Assembly: GCA_012514505.1 (NCBI GenBank)
Contig: JAAZAD010000314.1
Span: 1 to 48,938, forward strand
DNA: 48,938 nt
Source: Rhodococcus sp. (in: high G+C Gram-positive bacteria)
GTDB lineage: Bacteria > Actinomycetota > Actinomycetes > Mycobacteriales > Mycobacteriaceae
Direction: 5' to 3'
The notes under the pieces are model-generated. The model saw nothing but the letters and a program-made list of their open reading frames with translations, searched no databases and was not told the origin of the DNA. Of the stretch, positions 30,097 to 38,809 are shown piece by piece (positions within the stretch are counted from its first letter, which is position 1; each line of letters opens with the position of its first letter). Both the position numbers and the translations under genes were made by a program.

Positions 30097-32013
30097 TTAC
30101 TTGGAGTAGAGGCGTTCCCAGTTCGCTCGGCTCGTCAACTCCGGCACCGCATCCCGGTACCGCTGCTGAACCGAGTCGCCTTCTTCTTCGAGGCGCTTCA
30201 GCAGTTCGAACGTGCGCCGGAGCAGCTTCTCGGCAGTCTTCTTGTCGCGGCGACGAATCCGGACGCCCGACTGCGACGCATCCGTGACGACCACATGGTC
30301 GAACAGGGACACGTGCCACCAGTGTGCGTCCTCCCGCGGAACGGCCACCGGACCGCCCTGAATGCGGCCGAACCACTGGTTCACCGCACGCTTGAACAGC
30401 ACCAACAGCGGCCGGCTCGGCTCGCCACCCGTGGCACGTCGAGGGGTGACGTCTGCATCCCGAACGGGCGCAGTGGCAGCCGGATGCGCCACCGTTTCCG
30501 GGTACTCTCCGCGCTCGCGGCGAATGGCCGCCATCGCCTCGATCCCACCGTCCCGCAGCACGTCCGGGCCGGACAGGAAGTCCTCGATACCCCGCAGGGT
30601 GGTGGCCGCGAGCCCGTACTGCATCGCCACCAGGTATTCGCTGATCTGGCGCAGGAACTGGCGCCGGATGGACTTGGTGGTGACGTCCCCGTGGAGTGCA
30701 CCGACGATCAACGAGTTGCGCGTGCTGAAGTAGCGCGCCCAGTCGTCGAAGTCCTTCCAGTAGAAGTCCGCGTGCCACACCGCCGCGTTCGGCAGGGTGA
30801 CGGTGACGAATCCCGCGTTGCGGGCACGGACCCCGTACTCGACGTCGTCCCACTGGAAGAAGATCGGAATGGGCAGGCCGATCTCCTTCACCACCTCGGC
30901 GGGGATCAGGCAGGTCCACCAGGCGTTGTATCCGGCGTCGACACGACGCTCCTGGTTCTTCTTCAGCATGCTGGTGTTGGACAGGGCCTTCTCGACCTTC
31001 TGTCCGTGCGCCAGACGATCGAGGTGCACCTCTTCTGCGCCGACATTGAGGTAATCGGGATTCAGGAGGTACATCATCTGCGCGCCGACGAGTGTCGGTT
31101 CCACGGTCACGTTCGCGAAAGCACTCAGGCGCAACACCGTTTCGGGCTCGCACAGAATGTCGTCGTCCATGAGAATGACGTCGGTGTGTTCGCTCGTCGA
31201 CGACACCTCGTACAGGCCGCGAGTGAATCCGCCGGCACCGCCGAGGTTCGGCTGACGCACGTAATGCAGCTTGTCACCGAAACGCGGGGCAACTTCCTGA
31301 TACACGTCGCGGCTCTCGACGAGATCGGTGCCCTGATCGACCACGTAGACACCGTCGAGCGTCTCGAGTACGCGGTCGTCGGAGGCGAGAGCTGCGACGG
31401 TGTTCGCGCAGTCGTCCGCGCGGTTGAACGTGCAGATCGCGATGGCCACCGGGCGCACGGTGGACGGCCCCTCGACGGTCCACTCGACGTCGGAGATGTC
31501 GACGGTGCCACCGATCGCATCGAACTCGAGCCACAGCGCGCCGCCGTCGACGAACTTGTCGAGCGGGGCGGTCAAGGCAACGGTGTCGGATCCACGCACC
31601 ACCGCGGACGACACGATGCGGCGGTGCCCGGCGATGTCCGAGGCCACCAACCGCACCTTGCACTTGGACTGCGCGGTGACGCGGGCGCCGACGACGACCT
31701 CCTTGACCGTGGTCCACCGCTGCCAGTAGCTGGCCGCGAACCGGCCGAAGTAGGTGTTCGTGTGGGCGCGGGCATCACGATCGAGGTGCAGTTCGAAGCG
31801 GGTGTGCTCGTAGCCGCCCTTGACCACGGCGTACAGCCGGTCGTTGACGATCGGTGACGTACCGGCGAACAGCCCACGCTGGGCCAGAAGGCGACCGGTC
31901 TCTGAGTGTTCCGACACCATCAGTTCTGCATCCGCCTTCTCGGGCACGCGCACACCATCCACAACTCGTTCGATTCCCACACCATTCTCTGGAAGCGTAG
32001 CGCGAACCCTCAA
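30097..32013 (-). CDS. glfT2: Galactofuranosyltransferase GlfT2
   Basis: The protein has 638 residues, close to the 637 known for mycobacterial GlfT2. The N-terminal beta-rich domain (residues about 40-165) is followed by the GT-A domain: VAIAICTFNRADDCANTVAALA, RQPNLGGAGGFTRGL, the metal-binding MDDD at about 283, the catalytic FQWDDVEYGVRARNAG at about 390, and WHADFYWKDFDDW; the C-terminal helical part includes RNSLIVGALHGD. It polymerises alternating beta-1,5 and beta-1,6 galactofuranose onto the GlfT1 product. The start is a GTG or ATG at 32013, just before the divergent membrane protein gene. Confidence 0.95.
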   Translation of the reverse strand: MRVRATLPENGVGIERVVDGVRVPEKADAELMVSEHSETGRLLAQRGLFAGTSPIVNDRLYAVVKGGYEHTRFELHLDRDARAHTNTYFGRFAASYWQRWTTVKEVVVGARVTAQSKCKVRLVASDIAGHRRIVSSAVVRGSDTVALTAPLDKFVDGGALWLEFDAIGGTVDISDVEWTVEGPSTVRPVAIAICTFNRADDCANTVAALASDDRVLETLDGVYVVDQGTDLVESRDVYQEVAPRFGDKLHYVRQPNLGGAGGFTRGLYEVSSTSEHTDVILMDDDILCEPETVLRLSAFANVTVEPTLVGAQMMYLLNPDYLNVGAEEVHLDRLAHGQKVEKALSNTSMLKKNQERRVDAGYNAWWTCLIPAEVVKEIGLPIPIFFQWDDVEYGVRARNAGFVTVTLPNAAVWHADFYWKDFDDWARYFSTRNSLIVGALHGDVTTKSIRRQFLRQISEYLVAMQYGLAATTLRGIEDFLSGPDVLRDGGIEAMAAIRRERGEYPETVAHPAATAPVRDADVTPRRATGGEPSRPLLVLFKRAVNQWFGRIQGGPVAVPREDAHWWHVSLFDHVVVTDASQSGVRIRRRDKKTAEKLLRRTFELLKRLEEEGDSVQQRYRDAVPELTSRANWERLYSK

Positions 32014-32081
32014 CGGTGGCCGAATATCTGCTTGTCGTTCGGTTATGGTCTGAGCACATCCTCAGCCACCCGGGAGGTTTC

Positions 32082-34301
32082 GTGACGCTCGCCCCCGCAC
32101 GTTCCGGACACGGAGAGCGTCTGGCGTGGGGTGCACTCGTCGCCTTCATCGTCAGCTGCGGGTTCGCCGTGATCAGGGCGGTAGACCCGCGCTATTTCTA
32201 CGTCGACGACACGGAGTCCGGCGCGGTCGGGAACTGGATACAGCTCGGTCACCTCATGCAGGAAGGGCAATGGTTCCCCACGCTGGTGCTCGACCAGTGG
32301 ATGGCGGGCAACTATCCGGTCGAGGGCCAGGGCGGGCTGTTCAACCCCGTCCAGATGGGTATCAACTACATCGCGCCCTCGGTCGACGATATGGCGATGC
32401 TGGCAATGCTGGTCAAGCTCGGATTCTCGATCGTCCTCGCCTGGGGTGTGTACCGCGTGGCCCTCGAGTACGGGGCGCGGCCGGGATGGGCGGCCGTCGC
32501 GGCGGCGAGCGCACCGTTCACCGGTTTCACGCTGTATTTCGAGCAGACGTCCTGGGTGACGTCGTTGATCGGGATGGCCTGGGTGGTGCAGGCGTGGGCC
32601 TCGGGTATTCGATACGCGCGGGGGCGGTCGGGGCCGCTGCCCACCTTCGTGTTCCTGTATCTCGCGATCAGCGTCGGGTACGCGCACGCCGCGCTGCTCG
32701 CCGGGGTGACCCTCGGATCGCTGATGATCGGCGAGTACGTGTTCCGGGGGCGATGGCGCGACGTCGCCCGGTTGGCCGCTGTGGGCATCGCCGCAGCGTC
32801 CGCGGGCGCGATCACCTTCTTGCCGGCGATCTTGTCGTCGGACGTCACCTGGCGCACCGGTGAGGCGGGCACGCTCAACGACAATTTCCTCACCGCGCCC
32901 TGGTCGGAGACGCTGACGGCGAGCATCCCGTCCTCGGTGTCGAGCATCGAATCGTGGACCGGTGAGACCACCACCGCCCCGATCACCTACATCGCCTGGT
33001 TCGTAATTCCTGCGCTTGCCTTCATCGGCTGGCACGCCGCCAGGCATGCCCTGCGCGAACTGACGGCCCCCTTGCTGCTGCTCGTGTTCGCACTGCTCTT
33101 CACCGCCGGCCCCAGTGACATCGGACAGATCCGCTGGCCGGCCCGCCTCCTGCCATTCGTCGCGGTGATCGTGTTGATCCTCGTGGTGGTTCTGGTCAGC
33201 CGGTTCGGGACGACCAGACCACTACGGCCACGACTGATCGCTGCCGGGCTGCTGATCGTGGTGCTGGTGCTGCGAGCCAGCTCGTCCGGGCCTCAATACT
33301 TCGGGCGACACGTGATGTGGGGCGTGGCGATCGCCGCCTTCGGCGCGCTGACGATCTACCTCGGACGGAAATACGGCACGAACACGCTGGTGGCGCTGCT
33401 GCTGGTGACCATCGTCCCCGTGGTGCTGTATCAGGTGTCGACGTACCCGAAAGCACTCAACAAGCTGTACCTGCCGACGAGTCAGTCCGAGGCGAAGGCC
33501 GAGTTCCCCGACTTCGAGGGCACCACCCTGCAGTTGAGCACCCGGGGGCTCATGGAGATCAATGCGAGCACTCCTCGCCTGCCGTGGCACTCCCTGGTGT
33601 CCGGGAACTACGCGAAAATGCTCGACCTCGATTACGTCAATGCGTACACCCCGGTCGGTCATCGTGCCTTCAGCAAGCTGCTGTGCATGAGCTTCGAAGG
33701 TTCCACCTGCGACGAGGCCTACGCCAGCCTGTTCACGGTCGACCCGTACACGCAAGCCACGTTCGCAGACCTGATGCGGCTCGACCGTGTGGTGCTGCAA
33801 CGCGAGCAGTACCCGCACATCGACGAAACACCGCCGCCGCCCGGCTGGCATTGGGTCGAACCGCCACCCGTCGCCAAGGGCGAGATCGTCGTTCTCGAAC
33901 GCGATGGCGGTCCCGTCTCCACCGCACCGGGCCGGGTGTCCGCGACGGTCGGTGTAGACGTCCGACCGATCTCTTCGACTGTCGACCACGAACGCCTCGA
34001 GGTGACCTCGCCGACCGGCGGTTCCGTCGTGTTCGCGCGGCTCGCGTGGCCGGGCTACACCGCCACACTCGACGGCAACCCCCTGCAGACCAAGGGACTC
34101 GGGGACATGTTCCTGTACGTCGACATTCCGCCCGGCACTCATGCAGCCGAGCTCGATATCCACTTCGATCCCCCGGGGTGGCAGCTCGGCCTGGCCGGAA
34201 TGGGCTTCGGCTTGCTCGTACTCCTGGTTCTGATGGCGCTGCACTATCGGAGCAAGTTCCGCCGACACCCGCCGGAACGGGTATACACTCCGGCCCTGTG
34301 A
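32082..34301 (+). CDS. Large GT-C-like membrane protein (Rv3779 position/type)
   Basis: About 739 residues. The N-terminal two thirds hold 11-13 transmembrane segments; the first loop has YFYVDDTESGAVGNW and LDQWMAGNYPVEGQGGLFNPVQ, with acidic residues where GT-C enzymes keep their catalytic site. The last third (about 450-690) is an extracytoplasmic domain, closed by one more membrane helix. The build resembles YfhO/Rv3779-like envelope glycosyltransferases that use a polyprenyl-phospho-sugar. GTG 32082 was chosen because GGGAGG stands six bases before it; the frame extends to 32016. Its stop overlaps the next gene, which probably makes the lipid-linked donor. Confidence 0.78.
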   Translation: MTLAPARSGHGERLAWGALVAFIVSCGFAVIRAVDPRYFYVDDTESGAVGNWIQLGHLMQEGQWFPTLVLDQWMAGNYPVEGQGGLFNPVQMGINYIAPSVDDMAMLAMLVKLGFSIVLAWGVYRVALEYGARPGWAAVAAASAPFTGFTLYFEQTSWVTSLIGMAWVVQAWASGIRYARGRSGPLPTFVFLYLAISVGYAHAALLAGVTLGSLMIGEYVFRGRWRDVARLAAVGIAAASAGAITFLPAILSSDVTWRTGEAGTLNDNFLTAPWSETLTASIPSSVSSIESWTGETTTAPITYIAWFVIPALAFIGWHAARHALRELTAPLLLLVFALLFTAGPSDIGQIRWPARLLPFVAVIVLILVVVLVSRFGTTRPLRPRLIAAGLLIVVLVLRASSSGPQYFGRHVMWGVAIAAFGALTIYLGRKYGTNTLVALLLVTIVPVVLYQVSTYPKALNKLYLPTSQSEAKAEFPDFEGTTLQLSTRGLMEINASTPRLPWHSLVSGNYAKMLDLDYVNAYTPVGHRAFSKLLCMSFEGSTCDEAYASLFTVDPYTQATFADLMRLDRVVLQREQYPHIDETPPPPGWHWVEPPPVAKGEIVVLERDGGPVSTAPGRVSATVGVDVRPISSTVDHERLEVTSPTGGSVVFARLAWPGYTATLDGNPLQTKGLGDMFLYVDIPPGTHAAELDIHFDPPGWQLGLAGMGFGLLVLLVLMALHYRSKFRRHPPERVYTPAL

Positions 34302-35335
34302 CGACCGACACCGAATCGTCAGCTGCCGCACCGCCGGTGACCCCACACCGGCTGTCCATCGTCGTGCCGGTTTACCAGGGCGAGAAGACACTCGACGCCT
34401 TGGTGACGGAGATTCTGCCGTGGACCACCGAAGGTACGACGCCGGCCGGGCGGCCCATGATCGTCGAAGAAGTTCTTCTCGTCTTCGATCACGGCCCCGA
34501 CAATTCTGCCGCCGTGATCCGCAAGCTTGCCGCGACCCACGACTTCGTCCATCCCATCTGGCTCAGCCGCAATTTCGGCCAGCATCCCGCAACCCTCGCC
34601 GGTATGGCGTCGAGTGGTGGCGAATGGGTCGTCACTATCGACGAGGACGGGCAGCACGATCCCGCCGCGATCGGCGGACTCCTCGACACGGCTCTCGACG
34701 AGCAGGCAACCCTCGTGTACGCCCGGCCGACCAATGCCGCACCGCACGGGGGTTTCCGCAACACGGCGTCGCGGTCGTCGAAATGGCTGTTGACACACCT
34801 GCTCTCGGGCGAGAACTCGTCCAACTATCAAAGTTTCCGGCTGGTCCTGGGCGAAGTCGGCCGGTCGGTCGCCGCTTATGCGGGGTCCGAGGCCTACCTC
34901 GACGTCGCGTTGGGCTGGGTTGCCGGCTCGTCCACCACCAGCCCGGTTCGGCTGCGGGAAGAAAGCGAACGCAGATCCGGGTATCGACTGAGGTCACTGC
35001 TGTCGCATTTCTGGCGGATGGTGCTCTCGAGCGGCACGAAAGGGCTGCGCCTCGTCAGCCTCATCGGATTCTTGTTCGCGGTCGGCGGGGTCGGGGTTCT
35101 GATCTACGTGTTGGTGTCGTACCTCTGGTTCGACGCCGGGATAGAAGTTCGCGGCTGGGCGTCGACCATGGTGGTGATGCTCCTCGGCTTCGGATCGACC
35201 TTGTTCTCACTGGGGGTGATCGCGGAGTACGTCGGAGTCAACGTGAAGACTGCGATGGGCAAACCGCCGTACCTCATCGTGAGCGATCCAGCGGACGGCC
35301 CACTCGGCCGCTGTGCACCCGGGCGCGAGTCATAG
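34298..35335 (+). CDS. GT2 glycosyltransferase, polyprenyl-phosphate sugar synthase type
   Basis: The protein has 345 residues. GT2 N-domain: SIVVPVYQGEKTLDALVTEI, VFDHGPDNSAAVIRKLA, LSRNFGQHPATLAGMASSGGEWVVTIDEDGQHDP with the DxD-like DED at about 115. Two transmembrane helices follow at about 250-275 and 290-312, and the end EYVGVNVKTAMGKPPYLI is typical of ArnC/GtrB/PpgS-like enzymes that load a sugar onto polyprenyl phosphate. GTG 34298 overlaps the upstream stop by four bases (GTGA). It should feed the GT-C-like protein upstream. Confidence 0.86.
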   Translation: MTTDTESSAAAPPVTPHRLSIVVPVYQGEKTLDALVTEILPWTTEGTTPAGRPMIVEEVLLVFDHGPDNSAAVIRKLAATHDFVHPIWLSRNFGQHPATLAGMASSGGEWVVTIDEDGQHDPAAIGGLLDTALDEQATLVYARPTNAAPHGGFRNTASRSSKWLLTHLLSGENSSNYQSFRLVLGEVGRSVAAYAGSEAYLDVALGWVAGSSTTSPVRLREESERRSGYRLRSLLSHFWRMVLSSGTKGLRLVSLIGFLFAVGGVGVLIYVLVSYLWFDAGIEVRGWASTMVVMLLGFGSTLFSLGVIAEYVGVNVKTAMGKPPYLIVSDPADGPLGRCAPGRES

Positions 35336-35338
35336 GCC

Positions 35339-36265
35339 ATGTCGGTTCCCACGTGGGTCGTCGGTAGCGGAGGTCTCCTCGGCAAGACACTCACGGCGGA
35401 ACTACGACGCCGCGGCGACGACGTCCGGACGTCGCATGTCCACTGGCACGACAACCGCTTGGCGCGTGACGTGCTGCTGGCGGACGCACGTCGGCTCGTC
35501 GCCGACGCGGCCGGGCAGCCCTGGCGAATGGCCTGGTGTGCCGGTGTCGGCGTCAACGGCACCAGCACGGAGAGGTTCGCGGCCGAGAATGCGTTGTTCG
35601 CTGCGGTTCTGGACGAACTGGGTGGGGCTGCGGGGCCGGGCACCGTGTTCTATGCGTCGTCGGCCGGCGGCGTCTACGCGGACTCGTCCGCACCCCCGTT
35701 CACCGAATCGAGCCCGGTCGCCCCGCTCGGCAACTACGGCACGGCCAAACTGACGGCGGAGAGGATCGTCGCCGACTTCGTCGAGAACACCGAATCCACC
35801 GCTATCGTCGGACGCCTCGCGAATCTGTACGGACCGGGCCAGAACCTCGCCAAGCCCCAAGGCCTGATCTCACATCTGTGCCGCGGGTACCTGCTGTCGT
35901 CCCCGGTGTCGATCTACGTGTCGATGGACACCCTGCGCGACTACCTCTACATCACGGACGCCGCAGAAATGGTCGCCGACAGCCTCGACCATGCACAGTC
36001 TGCCCTCGCCGGCGTCACCACCAAGATCTACGCCTCCGGGCACAGCGTGACCATCGGCTCGATCCTCAGCGCCTGCAGTGCAGTGTTCAAGCGCAAGCCG
36101 AACGTGGTGCTGGCGGCGTCGCCCCTTGCAGCCCTCCAAGCACGGGATCTCCGGCTGCACTCCGTGGTGTGGCCGGAGATCGACGAACGCACACACCGTC
36201 CACTTCCCGCCGGAATCGCCGCCACCCTGGAGTCGATACGACACCGCGTGACCGTCGCGTATTAG
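35339..36265 (+). CDS. NAD-dependent epimerase/dehydratase (extended SDR)
   Basis: The protein has 308 residues. The cofactor loop is GSGGLLGKTL, later FYASSAGGVYADSS and the catalytic YGTAK, then RLANLYGPGQNLAKPQGLISHLCRG, the usual substrate-side pattern of sugar epimerases. The first strand is short and the glycine motif (GSGGLLG) is not the common GxxGxxG, but fits. It starts three bases after the GT2 stop, so GT-C-like protein, GT2 and epimerase are one operon, probably making and attaching one wall sugar. Confidence 0.85.
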   Translation: MSVPTWVVGSGGLLGKTLTAELRRRGDDVRTSHVHWHDNRLARDVLLADARRLVADAAGQPWRMAWCAGVGVNGTSTERFAAENALFAAVLDELGGAAGPGTVFYASSAGGVYADSSAPPFTESSPVAPLGNYGTAKLTAERIVADFVENTESTAIVGRLANLYGPGQNLAKPQGLISHLCRGYLLSSPVSIYVSMDTLRDYLYITDAAEMVADSLDHAQSALAGVTTKIYASGHSVTIGSILSACSAVFKRKPNVVLAASPLAALQARDLRLHSVVWPEIDERTHRPLPAGIAATLESIRHRVTVAY

Positions 36266-36300
36266 TGCAAGTCTCCGGCACGGGATGACACCATCCCGCA

Positions 36301-36338
36301 CTAACAGGACGCTATACTATTAGTAACTGTTAGGAGGG
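36301..36338 (+). promoter_or_regulatory. Promoter with operator repeat and strong RBS of the RES toxin-antitoxin pair
   Basis: CTAACAG (36301-36307) and CTGTTAG (36327-36333) are perfect inverted copies spaced by 19 bases, enclosing TATACT (36313-36318), a near-consensus -10. AGGAGGG (36332-36338) is the ribosome site. This fits autorepression. Confidence 0.6.
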
Positions 36339-36344
36339 TTCGTG

Positions 36345-36944
36345 ATGGACGCTCTCGAGGACCGCTACGTTGCGGGTGAACTCGACTTCGAGGATGCTGC
36401 GAGCGAAGCGCTCGGCACTCCCATCGACCGGCGCGAGATGGCGTCCGTACTGCATTGCCTGCGCATGCAATCGCACCCGACCGCACAGATCAGCAACGCC
36501 GACGCCGAGCTGTACGACGACGCAGGCTTCCAGAAGGACCCCACCGCGGTGATCGGCGCACTGCTCACCCGTGAAGGCGCGATGGCTGCACTGACCAGCT
36601 CTGCCCTCACGGTCGGGGAGGCCGCAGAACGTCTTGGTGTCGGCGCCTCACGCATCCGGCAGCGCGCCGTCGAGCGCAGTATGTGGGCGATCAAGGTTGG
36701 GCACAAGCTTGTTCTGCCAGCGGTTCAGTTCACCCAGAACGGAATGGTCGACGGACTGGGGACCGTTATCGCGAAGATCCCGGCGCAGGCTCGCCCCCTC
36801 GCGGTGAACGGCCTACTAACAGAACCCAGTGACCTACTGACGGTCGACGGTGCACGGGTCTCGATCGTTCAGTGGTTGTCGACCGGCGGCGACCTGAACA
36901 CGGCGCTCGAGGTAGTCGAAGCGTTCACTTGGGAGGGGAACTAG
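36345..36944 (+). CDS. HTH antitoxin of a RES-type pair
   Basis: About 199 residues. A first part (DALEDRYVAGELDFEDAASEALGTPIDRREMASVLH) is acidic and helical; the second half has a clear excisionase/MerR-like HTH (LTVGEAAERLGVGASRIRQRAVERSMWAIKVGHKLVLPAVQF). The C-terminal part (DLLTVDGARVSIVQWLSTGGDLNTALEVVEAFTWEGN) is where Xre/RES antitoxins hold the toxin. ATG 36345 was preferred to the GTG before it because of the AGGAGGG spacing. The stop overlaps the toxin start by one base (TAGTG). Confidence 0.75.
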   Translation: MDALEDRYVAGELDFEDAASEALGTPIDRREMASVLHCLRMQSHPTAQISNADAELYDDAGFQKDPTAVIGALLTREGAMAALTSSALTVGEAAERLGVGASRIRQRAVERSMWAIKVGHKLVLPAVQFTQNGMVDGLGTVIAKIPAQARPLAVNGLLTEPSDLLTVDGARVSIVQWLSTGGDLNTALEVVEAFTWEGN

Positions 36945-37588
36945 TGGCAGCGATGCTGCCGAAACCTCCGAGCGAGGACGACCTGAAACAACTAGGCATT
37001 CTCCCTGATGAGATCGAAACCATCCACACCGAACAGGTGGTCTGGCGCGTTCATCGCACAATCGGCGCCCATTCGCTGCCGTGGAACGTGCCCCGTGCGT
37101 ACGGTCCACTCCTACGATTCGACCCGCACCCGCTCCCTCGTCGCAGTCATCCCACCCTACGAGTTTGGTACGGCGCGGCGGATATTCCAGGCGCTCTGGC
37201 CGAGGGATTTCAGAGCACCCGTATCATCGACCGGGAACTGGAAAACCCGTATCTGACGGGATTTCGGTTCACACGGCCGCTTCGGCTTCTCGACATCGGA
37301 GGATTCGGTGCGGGGCGGTGGCCGGTTCGCGTCGGCGGCACCTATGCACTCGATACAGGGCCACGGAGCGTCACCCAGCAGTGGGCACGCACCATGTGCA
37401 CTGCACATCCTGACCTCGACGGTTTGCTCTACCGTGGTCGTCACTCAGGCGGCCGGTGCCTGGCCCTCTTCGCCCCGGCATCCGACGCCTTCCCAACCGC
37501 ACCGCTGTCGACCAATCCCCTGGCGCATCCCGATCTGTACAACCGGCTTGCCCTCGCGGCCAAGACGATCGGGTACACACTCGACTGA
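36944..37588 (+). CDS. RES-domain toxin
   Basis: The protein has 214 residues. The RES fold residues are recognisable: VWRVHRTIGAHSLPWN (Arg), LRVWYGAADIPGALAEGFQSTR (Tyr and Glu), and a last GLLYRGRHSGGRCLALFAPASDA (Ser). RES toxins (MbcT in mycobacteria) degrade NAD+ by phosphorolysis or hydrolysis. It starts at GTG 36944, with GGGAGGGG before it, overlapping the antitoxin. The 3' end is seven bases from the convergent monooxygenase. Confidence 0.85.
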   Translation: MAAMLPKPPSEDDLKQLGILPDEIETIHTEQVVWRVHRTIGAHSLPWNVPRAYGPLLRFDPHPLPRRSHPTLRVWYGAADIPGALAEGFQSTRIIDRELENPYLTGFRFTRPLRLLDIGGFGAGRWPVRVGGTYALDTGPRSVTQQWARTMCTAHPDLDGLLYRGRHSGGRCLALFAPASDAFPTAPLSTNPLAHPDLYNRLALAAKTIGYTLD

Positions 37589-37595
37589 GTTCGCG

Positions 37596-38804
37596 CTAGC
37601 CGGTCGTCTTCTCCCCCGCATCCTCGTATTTCCCTCGAGGCTCCGTGACCGCGAGTGTCGGCACCGTGAAGCGCATCGGTTCGGCGTTGATCTTCTTCAC
37701 AACACCTGCGGGCGCGTACCGCAGGAACCAGTCGCGGACACCGCGAGCGATCGGATTTTCGAGCTGCTCGCTCTTACTCAACCGGCGGGAGCCTTCGACG
37801 AGACCACGGGTACGCGGAATCCGTGCCTGCTCGTAATTGCGAAGCGCGGCAATGTGATCGTCGGCCGTGGCCAGGTGATGTGCCAACACATACCCGTCCT
37901 CGATGGAGGATCCGGCACCCTGACTCAGGCTGGTCAGCATCGGATGTGCGGCATCGCCGACCAGAGTTACCGGCCCCTCACCCCACGTTGACGAGAACGG
38001 GCGATCCTGTGCGGGCACCGCGACGATCGCCGCTTCATCGGTCTGTTCGATCGCCTGCACAACTTCCGGCGCCCAGCCTGCGTACGCGGCGAGGATATCG
38101 TCCTTGCCGCCCTGCCAATCGCGTGCCTGATGCGCAGGCATGTTCGCGGTTCCCCACCAGTAGGCGTTGCCACCACCGATGTCGATGAGTCCGAACCGCC
38201 GCCCGGAACCCCAATAATGCCTGGCGTATCCGGTCGCCAACCCTGGATGTGTGAACGGGATCGTGGCAAGCCAGCAGACGTATCCGTACTCGGTCACGGG
38301 CGCGGCACCTTGCAGTTGGGCACGCACCACGGATCGGATACCGTCCGCGCCGATCAGCAGGTCGGCCTCGGCCGCGCGCTCATCGCCGAAACGCACGGTG
38401 ACACGATCACCGTCGATCGTGTAACCCGTTGCCTGCGCACCGTAATGGATCGGCGTATCGCCCACGGCGTCGTGTAGCGCGTCGGCCAGCTCGCTCCGAT
38501 GGATACTGACGACCGGTGCACCGAGTTCGGTGGCGATCTCAGGGATCGGCAGCTCACGCATCAGATTTCCTGTAGTGGTGAGGAGTTCGAACTTGCGCAC
38601 CTCCTGCCCGCGCAGTCGTATGTCGATACCGAGCGCATCGAGCACCGACGTGGCGTTGGAGGCGATACCGAGCCCCGTGCCACTGTTGCGCCGCTGATCC
38701 GCCGCCTCGTAGATCTCGACGTCGACGCCGATCTTGCGCAGCGCTGCAGCGGTGGTCAACCCACCGATTCCTGCGCCGACGACAATCGCTTTCCTGGTTC
38801 CCAT
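37596..38804 (-). CDS. FAD-dependent monooxygenase (group A) beside the NRPS
   Basis: The protein has 402 residues. FAD loop VVGAGIGGLTTAAALRKIGVDVEIYEAA; DG motif LLIGADGIRSVVR; second FAD motif GDAAHPMLTSLSQGAGSSIEDGYVL. This is the salicylate/3-hydroxybenzoate hydroxylase type. The start ATG 38804 lies five bases after the NRPS stop with AGGACGG as ribosome site, so the pair is an operon and the enzyme may tailor the peptide or its precursor. The C-terminal tail KYEDAGEKTTG copies the tail of RmlB ([13 protein letters not shown]), encoded by near-identical DNA (37599-37632 and 46161-46194), which is odd for unrelated proteins. Confidence 0.87.
   Translation of the reverse strand: MGTRKAIVVGAGIGGLTTAAALRKIGVDVEIYEAADQRRNSGTGLGIASNATSVLDALGIDIRLRGQEVRKFELLTTTGNLMRELPIPEIATELGAPVVSIHRSELADALHDAVGDTPIHYGAQATGYTIDGDRVTVRFGDERAAEADLLIGADGIRSVVRAQLQGAAPVTEYGYVCWLATIPFTHPGLATGYARHYWGSGRRFGLIDIGGGNAYWWGTANMPAHQARDWQGGKDDILAAYAGWAPEVVQAIEQTDEAAIVAVPAQDRPFSSTWGEGPVTLVGDAAHPMLTSLSQGAGSSIEDGYVLAHHLATADDHIAALRNYEQARIPRTRGLVEGSRRLSKSEQLENPIARGVRDWFLRYAPAGVVKKINAEPMRFTVPTLAVTEPRGKYEDAGEKTTG
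37599..37632. repeat. Direct repeat bounding the monooxygenase-NRPS cassette, copy 1
   Basis: 29 of 34 bases match 46161-46194, both in the same codon phase at the 3' ends of minus-strand genes (DAGEK tail). A run of 13 identical bases is in the centre. Confidence 0.65.
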
Positions 38805-38809
38805 TTCGT

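Noticed and set aside
30079-31857. 592-codon open frame opposite glfT2
   Set aside because: Antisense shadow caused by codon bias; the glfT2 frame has all catalytic motifs.
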